Shown here: positions 54,480 through 63,152 of the stretch, piece by piece | Position numbering within the stretch: position 1 is the stretch's first letter | Layout: each line of letters begins with the position of its first letter | Origin: Corynebacterium sp. ACRPO | Lineage (GTDB): Bacteria > Actinomycetota > Actinomycetes > Mycobacteriales > Mycobacteriaceae | DNA length: 64,000 nucleotides | NCBI RefSeq assembly: GCF_022347205.1 | Contig: NZ_JAKRNE010000008.1 | Span: 1 to 64,000 of the forward strand | Direction of reading: 5' to 3' | Made by a program: the position numbers and the translations under genes | The notes under the pieces: generated by a model | Seen by the model: the letters and a program-made list of their open reading frames with translations, nothing else | Database searches by the model: none | Told to the model about the DNA's origin: nothing

Positions 54480-55529
54480 TTACTCGCACTGCTCGCCGGC
54501 CAAAATTTCGCTCACATACCGTGCAACGGCAGAGACCTTAGAAATTGTTCCCGAGTAATCCATAAAGGTAGGCCCCACCACGCCGAGGCCGCCGAGTGTG
54601 GCCACCTCATCGCCGGTGCCCAGGCCATAGCCCGTGGCCACCACGGAGGCTTGGCGCAGCTGGTCTTCCTCGTTTTCCTCACCGATGACCACGGAGACGT
54701 TGCCCAGATCGGGCACGCGGGCAAGCAGCTTGAGGACGACGACCTGCTCTTCTAGTGCCTCAATAATCTTGGGCAACCCTTCCGGAAACTCGCGCGCCAC
54801 GCGCGTCAGGTTAGAAGCACCGGCCATAATCAGCCGGTCGGAGGGCTGTTCCACCAAGGTCTCGATGAGGGTGGTGGCCACCTTGAGGACGTGGTGTCGG
54901 ATATCCAAGGGGGCGTCGTCGACGAGGTGGGCGAGCTCCACGGAGGCGTCGCTAAGCGTCTTGCCCACTAGCGCGCTATTGACGATGTCGCGCAGGCGGA
55001 AGGTCTGGTCCTGGTCGATGATTTCATCGAGCTCCACATTGCGCTGATCCACGCGGCCGTTATCGGTGATAAGCACCAGCAGCAGGCGCACTGGGGAAAG
55101 CGCCACGACCTCGCAATGTTTGACGCGGGATACCTTGAGATTAGGCAGCTGGACGACGGCCGCCTGCTTCGTCACCTGCGCCAGTAGCTGCACCGAGCGG
55201 CGTAGCACATCCTCCAAGTCGACGCCGCCTTCCAAGAAGTTGAGCATGGCGCGGCGCTCCGGGGCCGAAAGCGGCTTGACCTCGTGGAGGGAGTCCACAA
55301 AGTGGCGGTAGCCCTGCTGGGTGGGCACGCGGCCGGAGCTGGCGTGCTGCTGGGAGATAAGGCCCTGGGATTCGAGCACGGCCATGTCATTGCGGATGGT
55401 GGCCGAGGAAACTCCCAATTGGTAGCGCTCCAAGAGCGATTTAGAGCCAACGGGCTCTTGGGAGGCAATATAGTCCGCCACGATGGCGCGCAGGACTTCC
55501 TTGCGGCGGGCATCGGTTGAGGTAGACAC
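54480..55529 (-). CDS. hrcA: Heat-inducible transcription repressor HrcA
   Basis: 349 residues. An N-terminal winged helix ([39 protein letters not shown]) and the C-terminal GAF-like dimer domain ([17 protein letters not shown] type motif; [21 protein letters not shown]). HrcA represses groE-type heat-shock genes by binding CIRCE. I see no CIRCE element (TTAGCACTC-N9-GAGTGCTAA) in this window, so it does not evidently control itself here. GTG start after GGAGCGCC. First gene of the hrcA-dnaJ2-rsmE-phoH-ybeY unit. Confidence 0.95.
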   Translation of the reverse strand: MSTSTDARRKEVLRAIVADYIASQEPVGSKSLLERYQLGVSSATIRNDMAVLESQGLISQQHASSGRVPTQQGYRHFVDSLHEVKPLSAPERRAMLNFLEGGVDLEDVLRRSVQLLAQVTKQAAVVQLPNLKVSRVKHCEVVALSPVRLLLVLITDNGRVDQRNVELDEIIDQDQTFRLRDIVNSALVGKTLSDASVELAHLVDDAPLDIRHHVLKVATTLIETLVEQPSDRLIMAGASNLTRVAREFPEGLPKIIEALEEQVVVLKLLARVPDLGNVSVVIGEENEEDQLRQASVVATGYGLGTGDEVATLGGLGVVGPTFMDYSGTISKVSAVARYVSEILAGEQCE

Positions 55530-55539
55530 TATGGCGCTC

Positions 55540-55794
55540 CTATTCGCTTCGGCGAATGATAAATTCTTTAAAGTTCGGGACGGTGTACCTGACTTTACCG
55601 TGCTCAGGGGAATAAATGAGACCTTTGTTTATGAGCTTAGCCCGCACCGGACCAAGAGCTTTATTATCCTTCCCTAGACGTTCACCGATTTCTTTCGTTT
55701 CCGCTGAACCATCGCCTAAGGCTGCCATGGCACTGAGATAGTCTCTTTCAGCTGGCGTAGCTCGATCCCAGCGAGCTTGGAAGAAGCCTGCGTC
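55540..55794 (-). pseudogene. C-terminal remnant of an AAA-type ATP-binding protein
   Basis: Reading from 55794 gives a FFQARWDRATPAERDYLSAM start, then GDGSAETKEIGERLGKDNKA and the end [19 protein letters not shown]. This is the C-terminal winged helix of a family of bacterial AAA ATPases (about 400 residues). A TAA in frame at 55795-55797 and the absence of the ATPase domain upstream show it is a fragment. A 62-codon ORF beginning at an internal ATG (55728) is what remains open. It is probably a relic of a deleted gene. Confidence 0.75.
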
Positions 55795-55926
55795 TTAGGA
55801 ACCAGTTCACCAGTCACGGCAAAAGACTAACAAGAAAATAGCGGAATAACAGGTTTCTCATCGACTGAGTCAAAACTAACTGGTTTGGTTTCTACTGGAC
55901 TAAGTCTAAAGATCTGGGAACGAGGA

Positions 55927-57066
55927 TTAGGTTTCTTCGGCGACGAGGAGATCGGTGATGATGCCATCGGCCAGCAGACGGCCGGGCTTGGTGATGCGTA
56001 CGCGATCGCCGGCGCGCTCGAGCAGACCGCGGCCAATGAAGCGCTCGAGGGCGGGCGCAGCGTGGGCATCAAGCCAGGCCTCCGGGATGCCCTCGCGCAG
56101 GCGCAGGCCGAGCATGATTTTCTCCATGTGGCGGTCGGCGTCGGTAAGCGTTTCGGTTTCTTTGATGGGCAGCTCGTCGCGGCCGAGGGCGTCTATATAG
56201 CGCGAGGGGTGCTTGACGTTAAAGAAGCGCTCGTTACCCAAGTGCGAGTGGGCGCCTGGGCCTGCACCCCACCAATTGCCGTCTACCCAGTAGATGCGGT
56301 TGTGCTCGCACTCGCCGCCGGGCTTGGACCAGTTGGAGACCTCGTACCACTCGAATCCTTCTGCCTCGAGGGTGGTAGAAATCATCTCATAGCGCCGTGC
56401 CAGCACGTCCTCATCGGGGGCGGGCAGGATACCTTTATTGACTTTGCGCGCCATGCGCGTGCCGTCTTCTACGATGAGCGAATAAGCACTGACGTGGTCC
56501 ACGCCGGTTTCTAGCACTCGGTCGAGCGTCTCGCGCACGTTGTCATCCGTTTCGGTGGGAGTGCCATAGATCATGTCGAGGTTGACATGCTCGAAGCCGG
56601 CGGCGCGGGCCTCGCGGGCGGCGGCAAAGGCACGGCCGGGGGTGTGGGCGCGTTCGAGGACTTGGAGAACGCCCGGGGATGCGGACTGCATGCCGAGGCT
56701 GATGCGGGTATAGCCGGCGTCGGCAAGCTGGGCAAAATACTCCGGCGAGGTGGACTCCGGGTTGGATTCGGTGGTGACCTCCGCCCCTGGTTTCAGGCCA
56801 AAGGTCGAACGGACGGTGTTCAGGATGCGGCTCAGGCCCTGCCCTCCCAGCAGCGAGGGCGTGCCGCCGCCAATGAAGACAGTCTCGGCCGGGCGGCCCA
56901 CGCGCGCGGCCGCCAACTCCAGCTCGCGGTCCAAGGCATCCAGGTAGGGGCCGGTGAGATCGCGCGGGCTGCCAAGCTCGCCTGGGGTATAGGTATTGAA
57001 ATCGCAATACCCACAGCGAGTGGCGCAAAAAGGAACGTGGATATACAGCCCGAAGGGTTCAGTCAT
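55927..57066 (-). CDS. hemW: Radical SAM heme chaperone HemW
   Basis: 379 residues. PFCATRCGYCDFNTY holds the CxxxCxxC iron-sulfur cluster site; VFIGGGTPSLL, TTESNPES, GMQSASPGVLQVLERAH and LDMIYGTPTE follow as in HemW/HemN. The C-terminal HemN_C domain (LGLRLREGIPEAWLD) is present. HemW binds heme and delivers it; true coproporphyrinogen oxidase HemN has an extra N-terminal tail that is missing here. ATG at 57066. Confidence 0.9.
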   Translation of the reverse strand: MTEPFGLYIHVPFCATRCGYCDFNTYTPGELGSPRDLTGPYLDALDRELELAAARVGRPAETVFIGGGTPSLLGGQGLSRILNTVRSTFGLKPGAEVTTESNPESTSPEYFAQLADAGYTRISLGMQSASPGVLQVLERAHTPGRAFAAAREARAAGFEHVNLDMIYGTPTETDDNVRETLDRVLETGVDHVSAYSLIVEDGTRMARKVNKGILPAPDEDVLARRYEMISTTLEAEGFEWYEVSNWSKPGGECEHNRIYWVDGNWWGAGPGAHSHLGNERFFNVKHPSRYIDALGRDELPIKETETLTDADRHMEKIMLGLRLREGIPEAWLDAHAAPALERFIGRGLLERAGDRVRITKPGRLLADGIITDLLVAEET

Positions 57067-57179
57067 GGATAAAACCCTAATAGGGCAGGAACAAAATGGC
57101 CGAAAACAGGGTTAAGAATGTAGTATGTTTCCATCTTCCCAAGTAGAAAGGCACCCTCAGTGGAACCTCCGAGTCGATG

Positions 57180-57206
57180 TCCCTACCTCCTTCTAGGCGG
57201 TGGGGA
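57180..57206 (+). promoter_or_regulatory. Hairpin masking the ribosome site of the first CNNM gene
   Basis: TCCCTACCTCC (57180-57190) can pair with GGCGGTGGGGA (57196-57206), with one mismatch and one wobble. The right arm contains the GGGGAG Shine-Dalgarno, 7 nt before the ATG at 57214. Folding would hide the ribosome site, so translation may be controlled by a leader signal. No known riboswitch class fits what I see. Confidence 0.4.
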
Positions 57207-57213
57207 GTAAATC

Positions 57214-58611
57214 ATGTTATCGGCTATCTTGATGATCCTGGCCGGCTTTGTAGTCATTGGCCTCATCATCGTCGCGAACGCATACTTCGTGGCCCAAGAG
57301 TTTTCCTATATGTCCGTGGACCGCACGCAGCTGCGGACCCAGGCTGCTGAGGGGGATAAGACAGCACAACGCGCGCTGGCTATTACTCAGCAGACCTCCT
57401 TTATGCTCTCCGGCGCGCAGCTCGGTATTACGATTACCGGCCTGCTCATCGGCTATGTGGCCGAGCCGCTCGTGGGCCAAGGCCTGGGTATCTTGCTTGG
57501 CGGCGTCGGTGTTCCCTCCGCGGTATCAGTCACCGTTGGTACCATCGCGGCACTTTTCATCTCCACGATTGCGACGATGCTGTTTGCGGAGCTCTTCCCC
57601 AAGAACTACACCATCGCCGCACCGATGAAGACGGCGCGCTGGCTGGCCGCCTCCACGCAGCTTTACCTGCGGATTTTCGGCTGGCTCATCCACTTCTTCG
57701 AGTACTCCTCCAATGCCATCCTCAAGCTCTTTGGCATCGAACCGGTAGAAGACGTCGATTCCTCTGCCACCGCCGATGACCTGGAATCCATCGTGGATTC
57801 CTCCCACGAGGCCGGCGATCTGGATGAAAATACCTACATGGTGCTCGACCGCCTGCTGGACTTTCCCGAGCATGATGTCGAGCACGCCATGATCCCGCGC
57901 TCCCGTGTGGACGTCATTGACCCGGAAACCACCCTTGGTGAGGTCCGTGAGATGATGTCTACCGACCACACGCGCTACCCCGTCATCGACGATGAGCACA
58001 ATCCAGTCGGCGTGGTGCATCTTATCGACGTCCTGGGAAGCAACCTGCCCGCCGCCACCAAGGCCACCAGCATCATGCAGGAGGCCGTCGTGGTCCCTGA
58101 GCTGATGCCGCTGCCGGATGTGGTGGAAGAGCTGCGCGATAGCGACCAGAAGATGGCGTGCGTTATCGATGAATACGGCGGCTTCGTGGGAATCGTGACC
58201 ATGGAGGACTTGGCCGAGGAAATCTTGGGCGATGTCACCGATGAGCACGATATCGAAGAAACCGAGGAAATCACCGAGCAGGACGATTCCCACTGGTTGG
58301 TCGACGGCGATACGCCGATTGATGAGATCGAGCGCGCCATCGGCCACGACCTGCCTGAGGGCGACTTTGAGACCGTCGCCGGCCTCGTCATTGCGCACTC
58401 CGGTGCGCTGCCTGAGGTAGGCGAGGAACACACCATCCAGCTCGAGGCCGAGCCCGAGGACTGGGTGGACCACGATGAGGCCCCCGTTCGCTCCCTCCGC
58501 CTGCGTGTGCAAGAGGTGGACCGCCACGTGCCGTCCGTGCTTGCCATCGAGCTGGTGGAGGATTACTCCGACCACTCCGATGATGATGCCGCTAAGAAGG
58601 AGGATGCATAA
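57214..58611 (+). CDS. CNNM/CorC-family transporter-like protein (HlyC-type), copy 1
   Basis: 465 residues. The N-terminal CNNM membrane domain has four hydrophobic segments (LMILAGFVVIGLIIVANAYF and following), GAQLGITITGLLIGYVAEP and FAELFPKNYTIA. Two CBS motifs follow (DFPEHDVEHAMIPRSRVDVI, then DQKMACVIDEYGGFVGIVTM EDLAEEI), and a CorC/HlyC C-terminal domain (HWLVDGDTPIDEIERAIG). The family exports Mg2+ or senses it; older names are haemolysin-like. Its stop overlaps the next CNNM gene by one base. A hairpin covers its ribosome site. Confidence 0.9.
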   Translation: MLSAILMILAGFVVIGLIIVANAYFVAQEFSYMSVDRTQLRTQAAEGDKTAQRALAITQQTSFMLSGAQLGITITGLLIGYVAEPLVGQGLGILLGGVGVPSAVSVTVGTIAALFISTIATMLFAELFPKNYTIAAPMKTARWLAASTQLYLRIFGWLIHFFEYSSNAILKLFGIEPVEDVDSSATADDLESIVDSSHEAGDLDENTYMVLDRLLDFPEHDVEHAMIPRSRVDVIDPETTLGEVREMMSTDHTRYPVIDDEHNPVGVVHLIDVLGSNLPAATKATSIMQEAVVVPELMPLPDVVEELRDSDQKMACVIDEYGGFVGIVTMEDLAEEILGDVTDEHDIEETEEITEQDDSHWLVDGDTPIDEIERAIGHDLPEGDFETVAGLVIAHSGALPEVGEEHTIQLEAEPEDWVDHDEAPVRSLRLRVQEVDRHVPSVLAIELVEDYSDHSDDDAAKKEDA

Positions 58612-59669
58612 TGACCGAATCTTGGTGGTTTAACCTCCTCGTTACCCTGCTTATCATCGCCGCTTCCGGCTTCTTTGTGATTATCGAGTTCTCCTTGATG
58701 GGCGCTCGCCGCAACCGTTTGGAAGAGGATGCGGAAAACTCCCGCACCGCGCGTGCTGGTCTGCGCTCGCTCAATGAGCTGACCATCATGCTCGCCGGCG
58801 CGCAGCTGGGCATTACCGCCGCCACCTTTGTGCTCGGTGCTGTGACCAAGCCGTGGGTGCACCACCTGCTCATGGCACCGCTGGAGGCCGCGGGCCTGCC
58901 GCTGGGCATTGCCGACGTCGTCAGCTTCCTCCTCGCCCTCTTCATCGTCACCTTCCTCCACCTCGTGCTGGGTGAGATGGCACCGAAGTCTTGGGCTATT
59001 ACTCACCCGGAGACCGCCCTGCAGTTCATCGCGGTCCCCGCACGCGGCTTCGTGTGGATCTTCCGCCCGCTGCTGAAGTGGATCAACGTCATGGCCAACA
59101 AAATGGTCTCCATGGCCGGCGAAGAGCCCGTCGACCGCGCCGGCGCAGCCGGCTACGACGCCGAAACCCTGCGCACCTTGGTCGAGCACTCCCGCGAGAC
59201 CGGCGCTTTGGATGATGAGTCTGCCAACCAGATTTCTGATGTCATCGAGTTGGAAAACTCCACCGTTGGCGCCATGGCTCGCGAGCACGGCTCTGAGGTA
59301 GTGCCCCTGCCTTCCGACGCCACCGTGGAGGACCTCCAAGACCTCGTCGTACGCAAGAACATCATGCGCGTGCTGGTCTTCCCTAAGGACTCCCGCGTCC
59401 CCCGCGTGGTCCACGTGCGCGATACCTTGCTGGCAGAACCAGAGACCCCGGTTCTCGAGTTCTCCCGCCCCGCCCTGTCCGTGTCTTCTTCCACTACCGT
59501 GCAAAAGACTCTGGACCACATGCGCGCTCGCAACGAGCAGCTTGTCATGGTGGGCAAGGCCGATAAGGACAACGCCGTGTGGATTCTTACCTGGGACGAC
59601 ATCATGGGCCAGCTATGGCCGCAGATTACCGAGCAGCTAGATAAGGTCACCCCTCCCCCAGCCGTCTAG
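58611..59669 (+). CDS. CNNM/CorC-family protein, copy 2
   Basis: 352 residues. CNNM domain (LLIIAASGFFVIIEFSLMGARRNR in part, LAGAQLGITAATFVLGAVTKP, VLGEMAPKSWAITHPE), followed by a CBS pair (SDATVEDLQDLVVRKN, VQKTLDHMRARNEQLVMV). It lacks the CorC_HlyC C-terminal domain present in copy 1. Such tandem, unequal pairs occur often in actinobacteria and may form heteromers. Start ATG overlaps the stop of copy 1 (TAATG). Confidence 0.9.
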   Translation: MTESWWFNLLVTLLIIAASGFFVIIEFSLMGARRNRLEEDAENSRTARAGLRSLNELTIMLAGAQLGITAATFVLGAVTKPWVHHLLMAPLEAAGLPLGIADVVSFLLALFIVTFLHLVLGEMAPKSWAITHPETALQFIAVPARGFVWIFRPLLKWINVMANKMVSMAGEEPVDRAGAAGYDAETLRTLVEHSRETGALDDESANQISDVIELENSTVGAMAREHGSEVVPLPSDATVEDLQDLVVRKNIMRVLVFPKDSRVPRVVHVRDTLLAEPETPVLEFSRPALSVSSSTTVQKTLDHMRARNEQLVMVGKADKDNAVWILTWDDIMGQLWPQITEQLDKVTPPPAV

Positions 59670-59902
59670 TTCCTGTCGCGTCCTCGCCCGCGCCCGCGCC
59701 CGTGCCCGCTTCATTGTGGCCGGCGCGGGCTTTGCCGTTTTCGCACCCGCGCGCAAGGGCTATTTCCCGGCCTGTGGATAACTGCGTCCGCGACTTTCCC
59801 AGCCGCCACTTCGCTCACTCTGCCTTCACGGCCGCCTCGTTATCCACAGCCCCGGCCGGCATTTCCTCGCGCCGGCCGACGGTGTGCCCTTTTCTAGGAG
59901 GC

Positions 59903-60775
59903 ATGACACCACCACTGACCAATATCGACTCCATCCGCACCAACCACCCCACCTTTTGGACCGACCTGAAAAACGGCACCTACCTCAAGCTCGCACCACG
60001 CATCGCAGTCCAGCGCGATCACTACCATTGCCTCGACTTCCCCTCCCAGCTGCGCCTGCGCGCCATCGCCGCCGCCCGCAGCGCCTATACCGCGGTACTC
60101 ATCTCCAAGTCCGCCGCCCGCGTGCACGGACTGTGGGTCATCGCCACGGCCGAGGAAAAGATTGAAATGGCCCTTCCCACCAATACGCTTCCCCACAAGG
60201 ACCGCCGCAATCCCGAGCGCATCTACCGCAAGGCTTCCCTTCCCGAGCCCGTCCTCGTGGACGGCACCCGCTGCGTTTCCAAGGCCCGCGCGGTTATCGA
60301 CGTCGCCCGCTACCACGGCTTCACCGACGGCCTCATCGCCGCCGACTCAGCTTTGCGCTCCGGCCTCAGCCGAGAAGACCTCAAGAAAGAGTTTGCCCGC
60401 ATGGGCCGGGTGCGCAATAGCCGCATCGTCCGCGCCGTAATCCACCACGCCTCTTCCCTTTCCCGCTCTCCCTACGAGTCTTTCGCCCGCGCCCTTATCA
60501 TTGAGGCCGATTTCCCCTGGCCCATGTTCTTCGAGGCGCCGTTCACCGCGCTGCCCGGCATCACAACCGCCCTAGGCATCAACAGCGCCTACCTCATCGA
60601 CATCATCCCCGCGAAGGCACTTCCCCAGCAGCGTGAGCGCCACCGACGTCTGCGCGAGGCCGGCTTCACCGTCCTCTGCTACACCCCGCGGCAGCTCATC
60701 GACCACCCCACTCGCTTCCTGACCGACCTCATTTCCACCATCTCCGCCAGACAAAAGACCGCCCGTTCTGCCTAA
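59903..60775 (+). CDS. Unknown protein resembling AbiEi/PDDEXK-type fusions
   Basis: 290 residues from the ATG at 59903, just after AGGAGG (spacing of one base, unusually close). The first 170 residues show AYTAVLISKSAARVHGLWVI and CVSKARAVIDVARYHGF, resembling the winged-helix/AbiEi-like N-terminus of actinobacterial DUF559-type proteins. The last 110 have SPYESFARALIIEADFPWP and RHRRLREAGFTVLCYTPRQL, matching the PDDEXK-nuclease region, but where the catalytic D...ExK should be there is YLIDIIPAKALP, so the nuclease site seems lost. Possibly a regulatory or defence relic. Confidence 0.6.
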   Translation: MTPPLTNIDSIRTNHPTFWTDLKNGTYLKLAPRIAVQRDHYHCLDFPSQLRLRAIAAARSAYTAVLISKSAARVHGLWVIATAEEKIEMALPTNTLPHKDRRNPERIYRKASLPEPVLVDGTRCVSKARAVIDVARYHGFTDGLIAADSALRSGLSREDLKKEFARMGRVRNSRIVRAVIHHASSLSRSPYESFARALIIEADFPWPMFFEAPFTALPGITTALGINSAYLIDIIPAKALPQQRERHRRLREAGFTVLCYTPRQLIDHPTRFLTDLISTISARQKTARSA

Positions 60776-60811
60776 GTCCCCGCTTCCTGCCTCCCGCCTT
60801 CCCCTGCCCCG

Positions 60812-60879
60812 CCGCCCTTCGCGCTCACCAGCGGTGCTTTCGCCGCGGAGTCGGCTGCGCCGGTGAGCGCGAAGGGCGG
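60812..60879. repeat. Long perfect inverted repeat
   Basis: CCGCCCTTCGCGCTCACC (60812-60829) and GGTGAGCGCGAAGGGCGG (60862-60879) are perfect inverted arms of 18 bp around a 32-nt loop. It lies after the 59903 gene. It may be a terminator or a mobile-repeat relic; there is no T-run. Confidence 0.8.
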
Positions 60880-60935
60880 GTAATGGCGAATGCCTTGCAA
60901 GAGAACCCACCGAGACTTCGCCCGCAATAAGAAAA

Positions 60936-60965
60936 AGCCTCCGCGAGCGCATGCTCGCGGAGGCT
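60936..60965. terminator. Terminator of the collagen-like gene
   Basis: A 13-bp perfect stem, AGCCTCCGCGAGC/GCTCGCGGAGGCT, with a GCAT loop and, on the minus strand, TTTTTC after it. It ends the gene at 61001, which is transcribed leftward. Confidence 0.85.
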
Positions 60966-61000
60966 CTACTACTTCCAGCTAATGCCTCAACAGGAAGGTC

Positions 61001-62809
61001 TTACTGGTTGATGCGCCATGGGACGCTGTTCTTCGGCAGCATGCCGTGGGTGTAGAGGTAGTCAATGGTGGACAGGATGCCCAGCACCGTGCCGCCGCCT
61101 ACGAGCGCAGCCAGGAAGGAGAACCCTGCGACGGAAGACATGTCTGCGTCCTTGCCGTCCTTACCGTTGATGCCATCGCGGCCGTCACGTCCGTCGCGAC
61201 CGTCTCGGCCATCACGTCCGTCTCGGCCATCTTCGCCGTCGCGGCCGTCCTTACCGTCTTGGCCATCTTCGCCGTCGCGACCGTCTCGGCCATCACGTCC
61301 GTCTCGGCCATCTTCGCCGTCGCGGCCGTCCTTACCGTCTTGGCCATCTTCGCCGTCGCGACCATCGCGTCCATCGCGGCCGTTCTCGCCATCCTTACCG
61401 TCACGACCGTCACGGCCATCGCGACCGTCGCGGCCATCCTGGCCATCCTTACCGTCTACGCCATCCTGGCCGTCCTTACCGTCCTGGCCGTCTTTGCCCG
61501 GAACAACCGCAGCTTCGGTAGTGGAAGGTTCGGTGGATTCCTCAGAGGTCGGCTCTTCAGCGGAAGTTTCTTCTGCGGAGGTCGGCTCTTCGGTGGCCGT
61601 TTCTTCAGCGGAGGTCGGCTCTTCAGCGGAAGTTTCTTCTGCGGAGGTCGGCTCTTCGGTGGCCGTTTCTTCAGCGGAGGTCTCCTCGGCGGAGGTCTCT
61701 TCTGCGGACTCGGACGGGGTGGTCTCCTCAGAGGTAGCATCCTCAGAAGCCGGAGCCTCGGAAGTGGTCTCCTCAGAAGAAGGCTCCTCGGAAGGGCTCT
61801 CCTCGGCAGGCTGGTCCTTGGTCTTCTTGCCGTTGAGCATATCGGAGCACAGCTGGCCGGCTGGGGCGTTGACGGCCGCGAGATCGGAAGCTGCGGTGGA
61901 GATGTTATTCAGGGAGTCTTCGATGCTCTTCTGCTGGTCCTTGCTCAGCTTCAGGTCGCCGGCGACGCTCGCACCTGGAACCAGGCCGGCGATGGTAACG
62001 GCTGCATTAAAGAGCTTCAAGATAACCTTGGTGCCCTTGCCAAAGGCGCCGTCGGCGAACTTAAGCAGGCCGGAGACGGTCTTCTTAGCACCATCCGGGT
62101 TGTTCATATCAACGTCGGCATCGGCGTTATCGATACGGCCGATGGCCATACCCTGGGCGCGGGAGAGATCCCAGGTAACGGTCTTGTCCTTCTCGCCTTC
62201 CTTGACCAGCTTGGCAATGCCGTCCCAGGTCTTACCGGAAATCTTATCGATGAAATCAGCCGGAACGAGGTCGCCGACAACCGGGATGATCTCCCAGACG
62301 GTCTTGAGGATCTTTTCGCCGCCATCGTAGAAGGCCTTAGCCAGCGCAAGCTTGAGGTCGAGCATGTTGCCTTCCTTGTCAGGGGCATCAGTTACCTCAC
62401 AGACAAGCTTGTCCTTCTTCTCATCCTTGACCACCTTGACATTGACGTCGCCGTTGGAGGCCTCGGTCTGTGCAAGTTCCTCGAGGGTGGTCGGCTTTGC
62501 AGACTCCTCAGAAGCCGGAGCTTCGACGGTCTCCTCCGCGCCGTCTACGGCGTACGGGGTGATGGACTCGGCGGCGTCTTCTTCCGCATCGAGTTCTTCC
62601 ATCGCCTTATCGCCGGCGTTGTTTTCCTCCAGCAGGTTGCCGTCTTCATCGAATTCGATGCCGTTGAGGCTAACGGTATCGTCGGTGGTCTTTTCCTCGA
62701 CGAAGGTGGTGTCGTCGGCGGCGACGGCGCTGGGTACGACGGTAATGGAAGAGAAGGTGGCTACAGCCACTGCGCTGGCAATGAGGCGAGAAGTTCGGCG
62801 TGCGCCCAT
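61001..62809 (-). CDS. Exported collagen-like surface protein with Gly-X-Asp repeats
   Basis: 602 residues. Signal peptide 1-31 (RLIASAVAVATFSSITVVPS), a globular N-terminal domain (about 32-330), a Ser/Glu/Thr-rich stalk (about 330-435) containing a repeated 22-residue unit, then about 39 Gly-X-Asp triplets (about 437-553), and a C-terminal hydrophobic segment (GFSFLAALVGGGTVLGILST) followed by a 20-residue tail. Nearly every triplet has Asp in third position and Arg, Lys, Glu or Gln in second; there is no proline. Gly-X-Y arrays form triple helices. No LPxTG sorting signal; the hydrophobic segment probably anchors it. Function unknown, perhaps adhesion. Confidence 0.8.
   Translation of the reverse strand: MGARRTSRLIASAVAVATFSSITVVPSAVAADDTTFVEEKTTDDTVSLNGIEFDEDGNLLEENNAGDKAMEELDAEEDAAESITPYAVDGAEETVEAPASEESAKPTTLEELAQTEASNGDVNVKVVKDEKKDKLVCEVTDAPDKEGNMLDLKLALAKAFYDGGEKILKTVWEIIPVVGDLVPADFIDKISGKTWDGIAKLVKEGEKDKTVTWDLSRAQGMAIGRIDNADADVDMNNPDGAKKTVSGLLKFADGAFGKGTKVILKLFNAAVTIAGLVPGASVAGDLKLSKDQQKSIEDSLNNISTAASDLAAVNAPAGQLCSDMLNGKKTKDQPAEESPSEEPSSEETTSEAPASEDATSEETTPSESAEETSAEETSAEETATEEPTSAEETSAEEPTSAEETATEEPTSAEETSAEEPTSEESTEPSTTEAAVVPGKDGQDGKDGQDGVDGKDGQDGRDGRDGRDGRDGKDGENGRDGRDGRDGEDGQDGKDGRDGEDGRDGRDGRDGRDGEDGQDGKDGRDGEDGRDGRDGRDGRDGRDGRDGINGKDGKDADMSSVAGFSFLAALVGGGTVLGILSTIDYLYTHGMLPKNSVPWRINQ
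61201..61362. repeat. Tandem 81-bp repeat coding Gly-X-Asp triplets
   Basis: Two adjacent, apparently identical 81-bp units (61201-61281 and 61282-61362), each coding nine Gly-X-Asp triplets, inside the collagen-like gene. Identity at nucleotide level indicates recent expansion or gene conversion; the unit number likely varies between strains. Confidence 0.85.
61545..61676. repeat. Tandem 66-bp repeat coding the Ser/Glu/Thr stalk
   Basis: Two adjacent, apparently identical 66-bp units (61545-61610 and 61611-61676), coding SAEETATEEPT and SAEETSAEEPT units of the stalk. Like the 81-bp repeat this suggests length variation. Confidence 0.85.
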
Positions 62810-63082
62810 GGATTAACTCCCTGTAGATGTGGTTAAAAATGACATTGCGCGCGCCGCGTGCGGATGGTGCTGGGTCACGGCGTTCGCATGGACGGGGAAT
62901 ACCCTACAGCGCGTTGAGAGTGTTTTCTACTTAAATTTTAAGGTTAACTCAGTAACAATATCGCTGGACACAGTACCCAATCCACTGAACAGGCATAACA
63001 GAAATTATACAGGACGGCCGTTAACCTAAAATTTCCCTAAGTGCCTCCCCGAATTGGAGCTCTCTAGCGCAGAAAACTTCAA

Positions 63083-63113
63083 CGGCCACCGAGAGAGGGA
63101 ATCTCGGTGGCCG
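63083..63113. terminator. Terminator downstream of the 63153 gene
   Basis: A 12-bp stem CGGCCACCGAGA/TCTCGGTGGCCG with a loop of about 7 nt lies 40 bp after the stop of the leftward gene at 63153. Confidence 0.8.
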
Positions 63114-63152
63114 TGAACATCCCCTTGCGTGAAACAAGGAAGTCTATGTGAT

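Noticed and set aside
55530-55926. CIRCE operator for HrcA
   Set aside because: No TTAGCACTC-N9-GAGTGCTAA or close variant is present near hrcA or dnaJ2.
57120-57213. M-box (Mg2+) riboswitch upstream of the CNNM genes
   Set aside because: Only scattered similarity to M-box conserved segments was seen; the ribosome-site hairpin is real but the class cannot be claimed.
61174-61500. CRISPR-like array
   Set aside because: The short regular repeats are in-frame 9-bp coding repeats for Gly-X-Asp, without unique spacers.
61046-62836. Long open frame (596 codons) opposite the collagen-like gene
   Set aside because: It is the shadow of a GC-rich repeated gene. The real frame has a signal peptide, repeat structure and a terminator; the antisense product is low-complexity Val/Ala/Leu without a family.
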